DNA of 64,000 nt from Sphingomonas sp. PP-F2F-A104-K0414 (GTDB lineage: Bacteria > Pseudomonadota > Alphaproteobacteria > Sphingomonadales > Sphingomonadaceae), in contig NZ_SLYD01000008.1 in the NCBI RefSeq assembly GCF_004340945.1, positions 62,001 through 126,000 of the forward strand. The letters are read 5' to 3'. Every line of letters begins with the position of its first letter. Position 1 is the stretch's first letter. Made by a program: the position numbers and the translations under genes. Positions 1-8,876 of the stretch are shown here, in pieces. The notes below the pieces were generated by a model. It was not told the origin of the DNA and did no database searches. It saw only the letters and a list, made by a program, of their open reading frames with translations.

Positions 1-758
1 GCCTGAAGCTTCGCGAGCGTCCAGACGGGGAAAGCCGGCATCGCGATCCCGTTCGGCATCGCCGGAAAGCGCGAGCCGATCGTTGCGACATCTACGCCGC
101 TCGCGATGACGACGACTGAAGCAAGGACGACCGCGACCAGGAACCCCGGCACGCGCGGTGCGATCCGCTTGAGGATCAGGATGACGGCGAGCGCGCCCAT
201 GCCGATCGCGACAGTCGGGACGTCGATGGTCCGGATCGCGCCCGCATAGGCCGCCCATCTCGGCACGAAGTCGGCGGGCACCGAGGCCATGGCCAGCCCG
301 AGGAAGTCACGAACCTGGCTCGACGCGATGATCACCGCGATGCCTGCGGTAAAGCCCGTGACGACGGTATAGGGGATGAACCGGATCATCGCCCCCAACC
401 GGGCATAGCCAGCGACGATCAGGATAATGCCGGCGAGCAACGTCGCCAGGACCAGGCCGTCATAACCGTGCCGCGCGATCACGGTGAACACCACGACCAC
501 GAACGCCCCGGTGGGGCCACCGATCTGGACGCGCGATCCGCCGAGCGCCGACACTAGGAAGCCTGCGACGATCGCGGTGATCAGCCCCTTGTCGGGTGAA
601 GCGCCGCTCGCAATGCCAAGCGCCATCGCGAGCGGGAGCGCGACGACCGCAACCGTCGCGCCGGCGATCGCATCGGCGCGCAGCGTCGCGAGCGAATAGC
701 CTTCGCGCATCGTCGTGACGATCTTCGGGACGAAGGCGGTCACGCGCGCCGCTGCCAT
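1..758 (-). CDS. SulP family anion transporter, N-terminal part (runs off left edge)
   Basis: Reading the minus strand from an ATG at 758 gives 252 open codons that continue past the left edge. The protein starts MAAARVTAFVPKIV. It then shows the SulP hallmark near residues 28-50 (DAIAGATVAVVALPLAMALG), followed by GLITAIVAGFLVSALGGS and QIGGPTGAFVVVV, the conserved first helices of the sulfate/bicarbonate permease fold. Several hydrophobic helices follow. No STAS domain can be seen because the C-terminus lies outside the window. The start overlaps the end of the P-type ATPase gene by 19 bp, so the two are very likely co-transcribed and translationally coupled. The substrate (sulfate, bicarbonate or another anion) cannot be told from this part. 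Confidence 0.9.
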   Translation of the reverse strand, partial: MAAARVTAFVPKIVTTMREGYSLATLRADAIAGATVAVVALPLAMALGIASGASPDKGLITAIVAGFLVSALGGSRVQIGGPTGAFVVVVFTVIARHGYDGLVLATLLAGIILIVAGYARLGAMIRFIPYTVVTGFTAGIAVIIASSQVRDFLGLAMASVPADFVPRWAAYAGAIRTIDVPTVAIGMGALAVILILKRIAPRVPGFLVAVVLASVVVIASGVDVATIGSRFPAMPNGIAMPAFPVWTLAKLQ

Positions 759-3367
759 AGCGCAACCACCTGCTTGGTCACTTCGGTGACGACGATCGTC
801 CCGAAGACCGCGACGACGCAGAACCGCATCGTCGCGACCGAGACCGGCGTGGTCCCGAGCACGCTGTCGAGCGGCGGCCACAGCATCGCGGTCGCCTGCA
901 ACGCCAGCGCGATACCGACACCGAGCAGCAGCCAGGCGTTCGAGAACAGCGGCTCTCGGACAATCGAGCGGCGCTCGCTGCGCATGCACAGCACATAGGC
1001 GTTCTGGAACAGTACCGTCATCAGCAGCACAGCATTCTGGATCTCGGCGAGCGGTCGACCCTCGCCGCGCATCTGCGCCACGAGATACAGCGCGAGCCCA
1101 GTCATCAGCAGCGCCGGCGGGATCATCAACGCGATCGCGCTTCGATCGAGGATCGGCGCGCTCGGCGGACGCGGTGGCTGGCGCAGTTCGTCGCCCTCGC
1201 CGCGACCAAAGCCCAGCATCACGTCCTGAGCGCCGTTGGTGACAAGGTTGAGCCACAATAGCTGCACCGCGGTCAGCGGCATCGGCAGACCGAGCATTAC
1301 CGCGCCGATGAACATGCCGATCTCGGCGGCGCCCGTCGCGAGCAGGATAATGACGATTCGCCGGACGTTGGCGTAAGTGACGCGGCCCTCCTCGACGCCT
1401 GCGACGATCGACGCGAAATTGTCGTCGGCGAGCACCAGGTCGGCGGCGCCGCGCGCGACGTCGGTGCCGGCCACGCCCATCGCGACGCCGATATGCGCCG
1501 CCTGGAGCGCGGGGGCGTCATTCACCCCGTCTCCGGTGACTGCGACGAGTTCGCCGCTGGCAGCGAGGATGCGGACGATCTCCAGCTTCTGCACCGGTTC
1601 GATCCGCGCGAACACGCGGCCGCCGAGCACGAGGGTGGCGAGCCGTTCCGGCTGGTCCACGAGGTCGGTCATCTGCGCGCCGGTGACGACCTGCTCGGCC
1701 GCGACCTCAAGCCCGAGCCCGCGAGCGATCGTCAACGCGGTGCCGGGATGATCGCCGGTGACTATCCGCACGCCGATCCCCGCCTCGGCACAGCGCGCAA
1801 TCGCGGCGGGGACTTCGGGGCGAACCGGGTCGATCAGCCCGATCCAGCCCAGCAGCACGAGATCGTTCGGCGCGGTCAGGTCGGTGGTCGTCGCACCGTC
1901 AGACGCAGCGACCGCGATCACGCGATAGCCTTCACCGGCCATCGCGGCGGCGGCGGCGAACGCGGCGGGATCGATCATGCAGCACATCTGCCGGATGATC
2001 TCGGGCGCCCCTTTGGCGAACACGCGGACGCCCTTCCCCTCGGCAACGGCGACGGTCGAGAATTTGCGGACTGGTTCGTAAGGAAGCGCCGCAGTCCGCA
2101 CCACCGCATGCAGCGCGCGCAGATCCTCGCCGCCCTCACCCGCGAACCGGAGCAACGCGACGTCGACCGAATCCCCGATCGGCACGCCATCGGGTCCGAT
2201 CGCTGCCTCGTTGCAGAGCGCGGCGGCACGACGCATCTCCGCCAGAGCATCCGCGCCCCAGTCGGCACCCGCAAAAGTTTGTCCGTCGGCGAGCAATATC
2301 CTCTCCACCGAGAGGATGTTCCGCGTCAGCGTCCCCGTCTTGTCGCTGGCGATGATCGTGCACGCACCCAACCCCTCGACTGCGGGCAGCGAGCGGACGA
2401 TCACGTTCCGCGCCGCCATCCGCCGCGTGCCCGCCGCCAGCGCAACGGTCACCGCGATCGACAACCCCTCGGGGATCGCCGACACCGCCAGCGCGACCGC
2501 GAGCAGCAGGATCTGGTCGCCCGGCCGCCCCTGCATTAGCAGGACGAGCGCGAACGGGATGATCAGCGCGATCGTCGCGAGGCTGATCTGCCGCGCCAGC
2601 CGGTCGAGCCGGATCACGAGCGGTGGCAGCGTCGCCTTCGCGGTCCGCAACGACGCATCGATCGCCCCCAGCGCGGTATCCGCGCCGGTCGCGACGACGA
2701 TGCCGCCACCCCGCCCCTGCTCGATCATCGTCCCCGCCAGCACCATCGTCGTCCGCTCGCCCGGCGCGGTCCGCTCGGGCAACAGCGCCGCCTGGTTTTT
2801 GGCAACCGCGACGGATTCGCCGGTGAAGGTCGACTGATCGACGCGTAGCGCGCTGCTCGACGAGAGGCGGATATCGGCGGGCACCGCCATGCCGCTCTCG
2901 AGCGCGACGACATCACCGACGACGAGCGCGCGCGCGTCGATCACCGACACCGCACCGTCGCGCAGCACGGTCGCGGTCTGCCCGATCATCTGCCCGAGCG
3001 CGGCGAGACTGTCGGCCGCCTTGCTCTCCTGCACCGTGCCGATCGCCGCGTTGACGAGCAGGACGACGCCGATGAACCCGGCATCGGTGTAGTGGCCAAG
3101 CCCGAGCGAGATCGCCGCCGCCGCGATCAGCAGATAGATCAGCGGACTGTCGAACTGCCGCACGAATAGCCGCAGCATCGATGGGACGGGCGGTGGCGCG
3201 AGTGCGTTCGGACCATCATGGACCAGACGTGCGGCCGCATCGCTCGCGCTCAAGCCGGTCGCACGGGTGTTGAGCAACGCCATCACGCGTGCTGCCGACG
3301 TCGCATGCCAGGGTCGCGGAATGAGCGCCGGCGTGTGCGGCTGGTCGATCGGGCGCTCGGCGATCAT
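740..3367 (-). CDS. Cation-transporting P-type ATPase (P2-like, Ca2+/Mg2+/Na+ type)
   Basis: This 875-residue inner-membrane ATPase would pump a cation using ATP. The order is a cation-ATPase N-terminal domain (about 20-70), paired helices, an actuator domain with TFTGES (about 180-185), the PEGL helix 4 motif (about 299), the phosphorylation motif DKTGTLT with D342, a nucleotide-binding domain, the hinge TGDGVNDAPAL, and a C-terminal four-helix block. PEGL in helix 4, rather than CPC or SPC, places it with the P2 pumps and argues against a heavy-metal pump. It starts with ATG inside a 4-bp ATGA overlap with the upstream L,D-transpeptidase and overlaps the following SulP gene, so the three form one operon. 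The transported ion is not settled by the sequence. Confidence 0.93.
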   Translation of the reverse strand: MIAERPIDQPHTPALIPRPWHATSAARVMALLNTRATGLSASDAAARLVHDGPNALAPPPVPSMLRLFVRQFDSPLIYLLIAAAAISLGLGHYTDAGFIGVVLLVNAAIGTVQESKAADSLAALGQMIGQTATVLRDGAVSVIDARALVVGDVVALESGMAVPADIRLSSSSALRVDQSTFTGESVAVAKNQAALLPERTAPGERTTMVLAGTMIEQGRGGGIVVATGADTALGAIDASLRTAKATLPPLVIRLDRLARQISLATIALIIPFALVLLMQGRPGDQILLLAVALAVSAIPEGLSIAVTVALAAGTRRMAARNVIVRSLPAVEGLGACTIIASDKTGTLTRNILSVERILLADGQTFAGADWGADALAEMRRAAALCNEAAIGPDGVPIGDSVDVALLRFAGEGGEDLRALHAVVRTAALPYEPVRKFSTVAVAEGKGVRVFAKGAPEIIRQMCCMIDPAAFAAAAAMAGEGYRVIAVAASDGATTTDLTAPNDLVLLGWIGLIDPVRPEVPAAIARCAEAGIGVRIVTGDHPGTALTIARGLGLEVAAEQVVTGAQMTDLVDQPERLATLVLGGRVFARIEPVQKLEIVRILAASGELVAVTGDGVNDAPALQAAHIGVAMGVAGTDVARGAADLVLADDNFASIVAGVEEGRVTYANVRRIVIILLATGAAEIGMFIGAVMLGLPMPLTAVQLLWLNLVTNGAQDVMLGFGRGEGDELRQPPRPPSAPILDRSAIALMIPPALLMTGLALYLVAQMRGEGRPLAEIQNAVLLMTVLFQNAYVLCMRSERRSIVREPLFSNAWLLLGVGIALALQATAMLWPPLDSVLGTTPVSVATMRFCVVAVFGTIVVTEVTKQVVALWQRRA

Positions 3368-4341
3368 TGCCCGGTCGCCTCGATAATCGTCACGGGCGTA
3401 CCGGTGCCCGCGCTCGCCAGCGTCTCGCGCGTCACCAGCAGCGTCGTGCCGGGCGTCGTCACGGTCGCCAGCGCGATGCGGAAGCGCTCCGGAAGATGCC
3501 CCTTGGCGCGGTCTTCAGCGGACAATTCGCCGGTTCTCGGGTCACTGGGCAAAGGCAGGCGCAGCCAATGCTCGCCGTCCGCATCGACCGATTGCAGCGT
3601 AAACGCCGAGGTCCGCGCGATCGGCGCATCGAACGCGATCGCGCTGGAGCCAATCTCGATACCGTTGCGCAGCACCACCACGCGCCTATCACGCCCGCTG
3701 ATCACGATCGACACCGGCCCCCTGGGCGACAGGGCGGGGTTCCAAGCGAAGTCCCCGCCCGCCGGTCCCGCCGATATCAGCATAGCCGGCACCGCAGCCA
3801 CCACCGGAACAGTCGCGTCGCGCGTAATGACGACGGTGATCCCAAGCCGGGTGATCCCGAACAGAAGTTTGGCAAACGCGGGCGGCAGGCGGATACAGCC
3901 ATGCGACGCGGGATAGCCCGGCAGGTTGCCCGCGTGCATCGCGATCCCGCCCCAGGTCAGCCGCTGCATGAAGGGCATCGCCGCGTCCTTGTAGACGTTC
4001 GAGACGTGATCCGCGTCCTTCTGGAGCACGGTGAAGACTCCGGACGGCGTCGCATGGCCGTCGCTGCCGGTCGACACGGTCGAGACGCCGATCGGCACGC
4101 CGTTGCGGTAGGCATAGGCCTTTTGCGTGGCGAGGCTGACGATCACCGTGACGGGCCCGGCGGGGGCGATCTCGGGCGCCCAGAGATACTCGCCGGGTTT
4201 GAGGTGCTCGATCCGACCGTCGATGCTCGGCGGGGCCTGCGCTACCACGGGGCCCGCGAGCGTCATGGCAAGCGTCAGGGCCAGCGGCAGGACAAGTGAC
4301 CGTGCGGGACGGATACGGCGCGAGGTTCGGCACGGCTTCAT
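3364..4341 (-). CDS. L,D-transpeptidase (YkuD domain), exported
   Basis: The product is a 325-residue periplasmic or envelope enzyme expected to cross-link or modify peptidoglycan through a catalytic cysteine. The YkuD signature is clear: HAGNLPGYPASHGCIRLP, containing the catalytic SHGCIR. I chose the start at 4341 (MKPCRTSRR) because it gives a basic n-region followed by a hydrophobic core (LVLPLALTLAMTLAGPVVA) ending in an AxA-type cleavage site; the longer frame begins 13 codons earlier without a signal. After the YkuD domain there is a second region of about 150 residues that looks like a degenerate repeat of it (GGDFAWNPALSPRGPVS) without a second catalytic cysteine. It is the first gene of the three-gene operon with the P-type ATPase. 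Confidence 0.9.
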   Translation of the reverse strand: MKPCRTSRRIRPARSLVLPLALTLAMTLAGPVVAQAPPSIDGRIEHLKPGEYLWAPEIAPAGPVTVIVSLATQKAYAYRNGVPIGVSTVSTGSDGHATPSGVFTVLQKDADHVSNVYKDAAMPFMQRLTWGGIAMHAGNLPGYPASHGCIRLPPAFAKLLFGITRLGITVVITRDATVPVVAAVPAMLISAGPAGGDFAWNPALSPRGPVSIVISGRDRRVVVLRNGIEIGSSAIAFDAPIARTSAFTLQSVDADGEHWLRLPLPSDPRTGELSAEDRAKGHLPERFRIALATVTTPGTTLLVTRETLASAGTGTPVTIIEATGQ

Positions 4342-4647
4342 GATCTGTTCCGATCCAAAGGGCCTCGCCGAGGCGAGCATTCGACCCGCTGCTATCGATC
4401 GAAGTCGCCGGGCATCACCGTCGGAAACTACGCAATCGGGGGTGGATCACCCCGCACGCGCCCAGCTCGGGCAATACCCTCAGATCGGCTCAGGGCGGTG
4501 TTCGCCAGCTGCACCCGGCTCGGCGCGGCGATCATCGCGAGACCGTCCCGTTAATTGTGATGGCGCTATAAGGCGCTGACAATAATGGGTATCTCCGGCG
4601 TAGAGTATCACACGACCGGCGCTTCAACGTCGTAGCGGAGTTCGCCC
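4342..4647. other. Divergent intergenic region (306 bp)
   Basis: This spacer lies between the L,D-transpeptidase start and the dihydrofolate-reductase-like gene and must hold both promoters. There is a small direct repeat, GGCGCTATAAGGCGCT, around 4563-4578. I see no convincing open frame, RNA or long palindrome. Confidence 0.4.
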
Positions 4648-5361
4648 ATGCCTGATCGCCTTCACACCATTTGCCTGATGTCATCATCCCTCGACGGCGG
4701 TCTCCACGCCAGTCGGTGTACCAAGAGCCCCGACGGCACGTCGAAGGACTGGGCCATGCTCTACGAGGCTCTGCACGATCGGTTGGCGGGAGATGCCTGG
4801 CTCGTCGGGCGCGCGACGATGGCGGAAATGGCGAAGGGTGAGGCTAACCCGCTTGCGGCCGTCTCGACGGTCCAGCGGCCACGGCATTTCGCAAAGGGGA
4901 TTGCCAAGCCGTTCGCGATCACAGTCGATACGCGCGGCGAACTGCACTTCGGTGAGCCGAAGATAGCCGGCGACGACGTCGTGGTGCTGCTCGGCAGAGA
5001 CGTCTCGGACACGCATCTCGCGGAACTGGCAGCCAGCGGCGTATCTTACATTGTCTCTGCCGAAGAGCAGGTCGATCTCAAGGCAGCGCTTCGCGCCCTG
5101 CGCGATGATCTTGGCGTCACGCGTTTGCTGGTGGAGGGCGGTGCCGCAATCATCGGCAGCTTTCTGGCAGAGAGTCTGGTCGACGAATTGAACGTCATCG
5201 TCACGCCAACGCTCGACGCGCGTACGGACATGCAGGCATTCGTCTCATATGGCCGAGACGGACTTGCCGGCAAAACCAGTCTGTCGTTGAAAAGCTGCGA
5301 TCGCCTCGATCACGGCGCCGTCCTGTTATGTTACGACGTCCGTTCGGTTGACGGGCGCTAG
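4648..5361 (+). CDS. Dihydrofolate reductase family protein (RibD C-terminal domain)
   Basis: The product is a 237-residue cytosolic protein of the RibD_C/DHFR-like superfamily, which bind NAD(P)H and reduce pteridine- or pyrimidine-like substrates. Family features are the N-terminal strand ICLMSSSLDGGLH, WLVGRATMAEMAKGE (binding loop), a central VVVLLGRDVSDTHL strand-helix unit, and the C-terminal RLLVEGGAAIIGSFL followed by LVDELNVIVTPTLD. The last block is the classic RibD signature. No deaminase domain is present, so it is not a full RibD, and no riboflavin genes are nearby. The physiological substrate is unknown. It is monocistronic as far as can be seen. Confidence 0.85.
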   Translation: MPDRLHTICLMSSSLDGGLHASRCTKSPDGTSKDWAMLYEALHDRLAGDAWLVGRATMAEMAKGEANPLAAVSTVQRPRHFAKGIAKPFAITVDTRGELHFGEPKIAGDDVVVLLGRDVSDTHLAELAASGVSYIVSAEEQVDLKAALRALRDDLGVTRLLVEGGAAIIGSFLAESLVDELNVIVTPTLDARTDMQAFVSYGRDGLAGKTSLSLKSCDRLDHGAVLLCYDVRSVDGR

Positions 5362-5479
5362 GCTCGGACGTTTCATCACCATGGCGCGCCGGCTGGGGAC
5401 AGCGGTCATACTCTCCGGGCGGTCTGCCGCTGACCGCCCGGCGTAACATGGCGTCGCAACCAGCGTTGGGGAATTGGCA

Positions 5480-6163
5480 ATGCAGAAAATCGGCTTTGGC
5501 GGTGGCTGCCACTGGTGCACCGAAGGGGTATTCCAAGCGTTGCTCGGCGTCGTCGAGGTTGAGCAGGGCTTCATTCAGTCTGACGCCCCGTGGGATGCTT
5601 GGTCAGAAGGTGTGCTGGTCCATTTCGACCCTGCGATCATCGATCTCGGAACACTCGCCGAGGTCCACCTGAGGACGCATTCGGCGAACGGAACCTACTC
5701 CCCCGGCGGACGGTATCGCAGCGCTATCTACGTTTTCGACGCGCATCAGCGTCAGACAGCGGTGCTGATGATTGACCATATCGCGACCGAGTCCGGAGCG
5801 CCGGCACGGACGATGGTGCTCCCGTTCGTCGCCTTCAAACCGTCCGAGGCGCGCTACCAGAATTACTACCGCAGCAACCCGGACCGGCCCTTTTGCCGCC
5901 GCTATATCGATCCCAAACTGGATTATATCCGGCGCAATTTCGCGGCCATCGCGCGGCCTTTAGAGGCGGGATATCGTACCGAGCGCGTATTGCGCATCGT
6001 GCCGTCAGGCGGTGCAGGAGGAATGCCGCAGACGCAGGTTTATGATGTGCGCCGTAGCAACCAGGACGCTACCGGCAACGGTCATGGCGATCTCGGCCGC
6101 TCCCTCCTGCAGCGCAAATGCGCCGATCGTCATCAGCACGATCCCGATCAGCCCGAGACCTAG
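5480..6163 (+). CDS. Peptide-methionine (S)-S-oxide reductase-like protein (MsrA family)
   Basis: This MsrA-type enzyme would reduce methionine-S-sulfoxide in proteins. The catalytic motif is GGCHWCTEG near residues 8-16 (the family usually has GCFWC). The later block RYQNYYRSNPDRPFC and DPKLDYIRRNF match the MsrA C-terminal core. ATG 5480 is chosen over TTG 5474 because GGGGAA sits six bases upstream. The usual GYxGG stretch after the active site is absent, so this is a divergent subfamily. The MsrA core ends around residue 165, but the frame runs on for about 60 more residues of low-complexity, non-family sequence. That tail is antisense to the end of merC for 159 bp, suggesting that the original stop codon was lost. 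Confidence 0.8.
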   Translation: MQKIGFGGGCHWCTEGVFQALLGVVEVEQGFIQSDAPWDAWSEGVLVHFDPAIIDLGTLAEVHLRTHSANGTYSPGGRYRSAIYVFDAHQRQTAVLMIDHIATESGAPARTMVLPFVAFKPSEARYQNYYRSNPDRPFCRRYIDPKLDYIRRNFAAIARPLEAGYRTERVLRIVPSGGAGGMPQTQVYDVRRSNQDATGNGHGDLGRSLLQRKCADRHQHDPDQPET

Positions 6164-6397
6164 CGGCAACGGGGCCTTGTGGCTGACGTTTCCACCTAGC
6201 AGAGCGACCACCGCGACCGGTGCCGCGAACAGCAGCACCCAGCGATGAAAGCTTTCGGGAATCGCGATGATCGCGGACAATGACGGTGCCGCAGCCAGGA
6301 GCAACGGCAGTGCCAGACAATGGATCATGCACGCCGCCGATCCCGTCACCGCCACCCGATCGAGCCAGTCTACACCGTAGATACGCGCACTCTTCAT
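6005..6397 (-). CDS. MerC-family small membrane protein
   Basis: The product is a 130-residue inner-membrane protein with four predicted helices. The MerC-type cysteine pair appears in the first helix (AACMIHCLALPLL), the motif used for Hg2+ or other soft-metal handling. ATG 6397 is selected because TGTGAGG lies upstream at good spacing and the protein then begins MKSARIYGVDWLDRVAV, as in the family; the longer frame reaches into unrelated sequence. There is no merR, merT or merA nearby, so a mercury role is not supported. Stand-alone MerC-like proteins in proteobacteria are often tied to zinc or general metal homeostasis, which the operator-like repeats upstream would fit. Its 3' end is overlapped by the converging MsrA-like frame. 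Confidence 0.85.
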   Translation of the reverse strand: MKSARIYGVDWLDRVAVTGSAACMIHCLALPLLLAAAPSLSAIIAIPESFHRWVLLFAAPVAVVALLGGNVSHKAPLPLGLGLIGIVLMTIGAFALQEGAAEIAMTVAGSVLVATAHIINLRLRHSSCTA

Positions 6398-6410
6398 CTT
6401 GCCGACCTCA

Positions 6411-6435
6411 CATACTTTAGGGTATGATACATCAT
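6411..6435 (-). promoter_or_regulatory. Candidate operator upstream of the MerC-like gene
   Basis: Two AT-rich dyads sit just ahead of the MerC-like start: CATAC at 6411-6415 pairs with GTATG at 6422-6426, and ATGATACATCAT (6424-6435) is a near-perfect palindrome. Such a pair in a GC-rich genome resembles a metal-dependent repressor site (Fur/Zur class), but no regulator is encoded next to it. Confidence 0.35.
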
Positions 6436-6861
6436 CTCCTATATTGGGTAAAACACCGATGCAACATATGCGGTCGCAAGAAAGCTTCGACGTTGTTCGG
6501 ACCAAAATATCGGATCCAGAGTCTCCACGAAGGGCTCCCGCTGCGGAGGCGCGGTGGCTTCGCGCGTTGGACTGTCCTCGAACATCAGACCCGTAATGGC
6601 GGGAAAACGGCCCCATGCAACGCAGCTGACACATTCGCGATCCATGATCGACACGTGTCAGCCGGGCTCATCTGTGGTCCGAGGCAGCAGGATGCTCACC
6701 CTATGACGCGTTTGATGGTGTCAGCGATGCAAGGCGACCCGGCGTTCACCGCCGATCTCGCCGCGGCCCGACACGAGATCGCGGCGCTCCGACAGGACGG
6801 CGGCGCGGCGAAACCCGACACGGCATTCTGCATACCCAACCTCTCTACTGACAGGACATCC
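6436..6861. other. Intergenic region ahead of phoD (about 425 bp)
   Basis: This stretch has no gene I can support. It stays open in the phoD frame, and 6704-6861 (MTRLMVSAMQGDPAFTADLA onward) has a coding-like composition and a helical pattern. It would, however, place the Tat signal of PhoD more than 50 residues inside the protein. It is probably leader DNA or the remnant of a short gene. Confidence 0.35.
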
Positions 6862-8373
6862 ATGACCGACACTAGCTCGCGCCTGCTTCTCGATCGCCGC
6901 ACCCTGATCGGTGCCGCCGCAGCGATGATCGGCGCACCGGCGATCCTGCACGCACAACAGCTGTTCGGCGCCTACCCGTTTCGCCTGGGCATCGCGGCGG
7001 GCGATCCGGTCGCGGACGGCTTCGTCATCTGGACGCGGCTCGCCCCCGATCCGCTGGCCGAGCATGGCGGCATGCCGATGCAGCCGGTCGAGGTCGCGTG
7101 GCAGGTCGCGACCGATCCGCGCTTCGCGACGTTGGTCGCCGGCGGCAAGGCGCTGGCACGTCCAGAACTCGCGCATTCGGTCCATGTCGAGGTCGAAGGC
7201 CTACTGCCCGATCGCCCCTATTGGTACCGGTTCAGCGTCGGCAGCGAGCGCTCGCCGGCAGGATGTGCCCGGACACTGCCGATCGCCGGCGCGTCGCTCG
7301 AGCGGCTTCGCTTCGCGGTCGCCGGGTGCCAGAACTACGAGGATGGGCTCTATACCGCCTATCGCCACCTCGCAGCGGAGGAACCGGCGTTCGTCTTCCA
7401 CTATGGCGACTATATCTACGAAGGCCGAAGCGCACCGATGCCGGTCGGGTATGACGGCAAGCCGCGGCGGTTCGTACGCGAGCATGCCGGGCAGAAGCTG
7501 TTCGACCTAGCCGATTATCGCCGCCGCTACGCCCAATACAAGACCGACCCGGACCTCCAGGCGGCGCATGCGGCGGCGGCGTGGTTCGTGAGTTTCGACG
7601 ATCACGAGGTCGAGAACAACTGGGTCGGCGAGATCGACCAGGAGAATGATCCGCCCGAAGTGTTCGCGCTGCGCCGGGCTGCGGCGTTCCAGGCGTATTA
7701 CGAGCATATGCCGCTGCGCCGTTCGGCGTTTCCGGGACCGGCCGGCATGCAGATCTACCGTCGCGCGACGATCGGCAATTTGCTCGACCTGCACCTGCTC
7801 GACACCCGGCAATTTCGGACCGATCAGCCCTGCGACGATGGTTTCAAGACGCGGTGCAAGGGGTGGGCGGATCCGGCGGCGCAGGTCATGGGACGCGCGC
7901 AGGAAGCGTGGCTGGCGACCGCGCTGAAGCAGAAGAAGGCGCGCTGGAACGCGCTGGCGCAGCAGGTGATGATGATGCCGCTCGACCGGCGCACCGGTGA
8001 CGAGCCCACGCCGATCCGCAACATGGACAGCTGGGGCGGCTATGATGCGCCGCGCGAACGCGTGCTGAAGATGGTCGAAGGACTCGGCAACACCGTCGTC
8101 CTGACCGGCGACGAGCATCAGAACTATGCAGGCGTGCTACGTACCGAGGCTGGCCAGGGGGACGCCGTCGCCGTCGAGTTCGTCGGCACGTCGATCACCT
8201 CGGGCGGCGATGGCGCGGACCGCCGCGTCGGAGAGGACCGCATCCGAGACCGCAACCCGTTCCTCGCCTGGACCAATGACCGGCGCGGTTACCTGCTCTG
8301 CGACGTGACCGCCGACCAGTGGAAACCGAGTTCCGCACCGTCGACACGGTCACGCGTCCCGATGCGCCGGTGA
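6862..8373 (+). CDS. phoD: PhoD-like alkaline phosphatase/phosphodiesterase with frameshifted C-terminus
   Basis: The product is an exported metallophosphatase that releases phosphate from mono- and diesters. ATG 6862 gives a twin-arginine-type leader (DRRTLIGAAAAMIGAPAIL), as expected for Tat-exported PhoD. Then come the PhoD N-terminal immunoglobulin-like domain (FRLGIAAGDPVADGFVIWTR) and the phosphatase domain with VAGCQNYEDG, FHYGDYIYEG, SFDDHEVENNW and VVLTGDEHQNY, which carry the metal ligands. The frame stops at 8373 after an off-family tail. If one base is restored at about 8323, directly after TGG, the reading continues as a typical family ending (TEFRTVDTVTRPDAPVK) to a stop at 8436-8438. 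A single-base deletion or sequencing error has therefore removed roughly 38 residues; the catalytic core is intact. Confidence 0.9.
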   Translation: MTDTSSRLLLDRRTLIGAAAAMIGAPAILHAQQLFGAYPFRLGIAAGDPVADGFVIWTRLAPDPLAEHGGMPMQPVEVAWQVATDPRFATLVAGGKALARPELAHSVHVEVEGLLPDRPYWYRFSVGSERSPAGCARTLPIAGASLERLRFAVAGCQNYEDGLYTAYRHLAAEEPAFVFHYGDYIYEGRSAPMPVGYDGKPRRFVREHAGQKLFDLADYRRRYAQYKTDPDLQAAHAAAAWFVSFDDHEVENNWVGEIDQENDPPEVFALRRAAAFQAYYEHMPLRRSAFPGPAGMQIYRRATIGNLLDLHLLDTRQFRTDQPCDDGFKTRCKGWADPAAQVMGRAQEAWLATALKQKKARWNALAQQVMMMPLDRRTGDEPTPIRNMDSWGGYDAPRERVLKMVEGLGNTVVLTGDEHQNYAGVLRTEAGQGDAVAVEFVGTSITSGGDGADRRVGEDRIRDRNPFLAWTNDRRGYLLCDVTADQWKPSSAPSTRSRVPMRR

Positions 8374-8523
8374 AGACGGCCGGCACCGCGATCATCGAAC
8401 ACGGCCTCGCGGCGGTGACGATGACCGCCTCCGCCTGAAACCCGCCCGTATTGCGCCACGTCAATTTCAGTTTGCGACGACGATGCTAAACACCCTTTTG
8501 GACTGTGGCCTGGGGGGAATGAC

Positions 8524-8772
8524 ATGGGTATCCCGTGGAACGAGTTGGCGACGCTGATCCGGGTCACCGACCGTACGACCGAAACGGCGGCTAGCCGCGA
8601 GATGGTGCAGCAAGGCCCGCTGCACCGCGTGGTGGAGACAGTTGCCGCGATGCCGCCGGACGCGCGTCGCGGCCTGTCGGTATCATTACCCGATCGTCGC
8701 GTCCCGCCGCATACGTTCGACCGCCACGCGATCGATGCTCTGATCATCGATCTGCGCCGCACGCGACCGTGA
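8524..8772 (+). CDS. Small hypothetical protein (82 aa)
   Basis: I do not recognise this family. The frame begins after GGGGGGAATGAC, a plausible ribosome site, and encodes an amphipathic protein (MGIPWNELATLIRVTDRT) with a C-terminal DRHAIDALIIDLRR. Third-position GC is high, as in its neighbours, which supports coding. There are no cysteines, membrane segments or export signal. It stands alone between phoD and another small gene. Confidence 0.5.
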   Translation: MGIPWNELATLIRVTDRTTETAASREMVQQGPLHRVVETVAAMPPDARRGLSVSLPDRRVPPHTFDRHAIDALIIDLRRTRP

Positions 8773-8876
8773 CACGTCGACGAACCTGTGCAAATTGATG
8801 CCGAACCGACAACATCGGCGTTGCGAGGTGGCTGCGTCCGCCTAGCGCGTAACGCCGCACCCAAGAGAACCTGTCT

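Noticed and set aside
6005..6397. Mercury-resistance operon from the MerC-like gene
   Set aside because: No merR, merT, merP or merA nearby and the upstream site looks like an AT-rich metal-repressor dyad.
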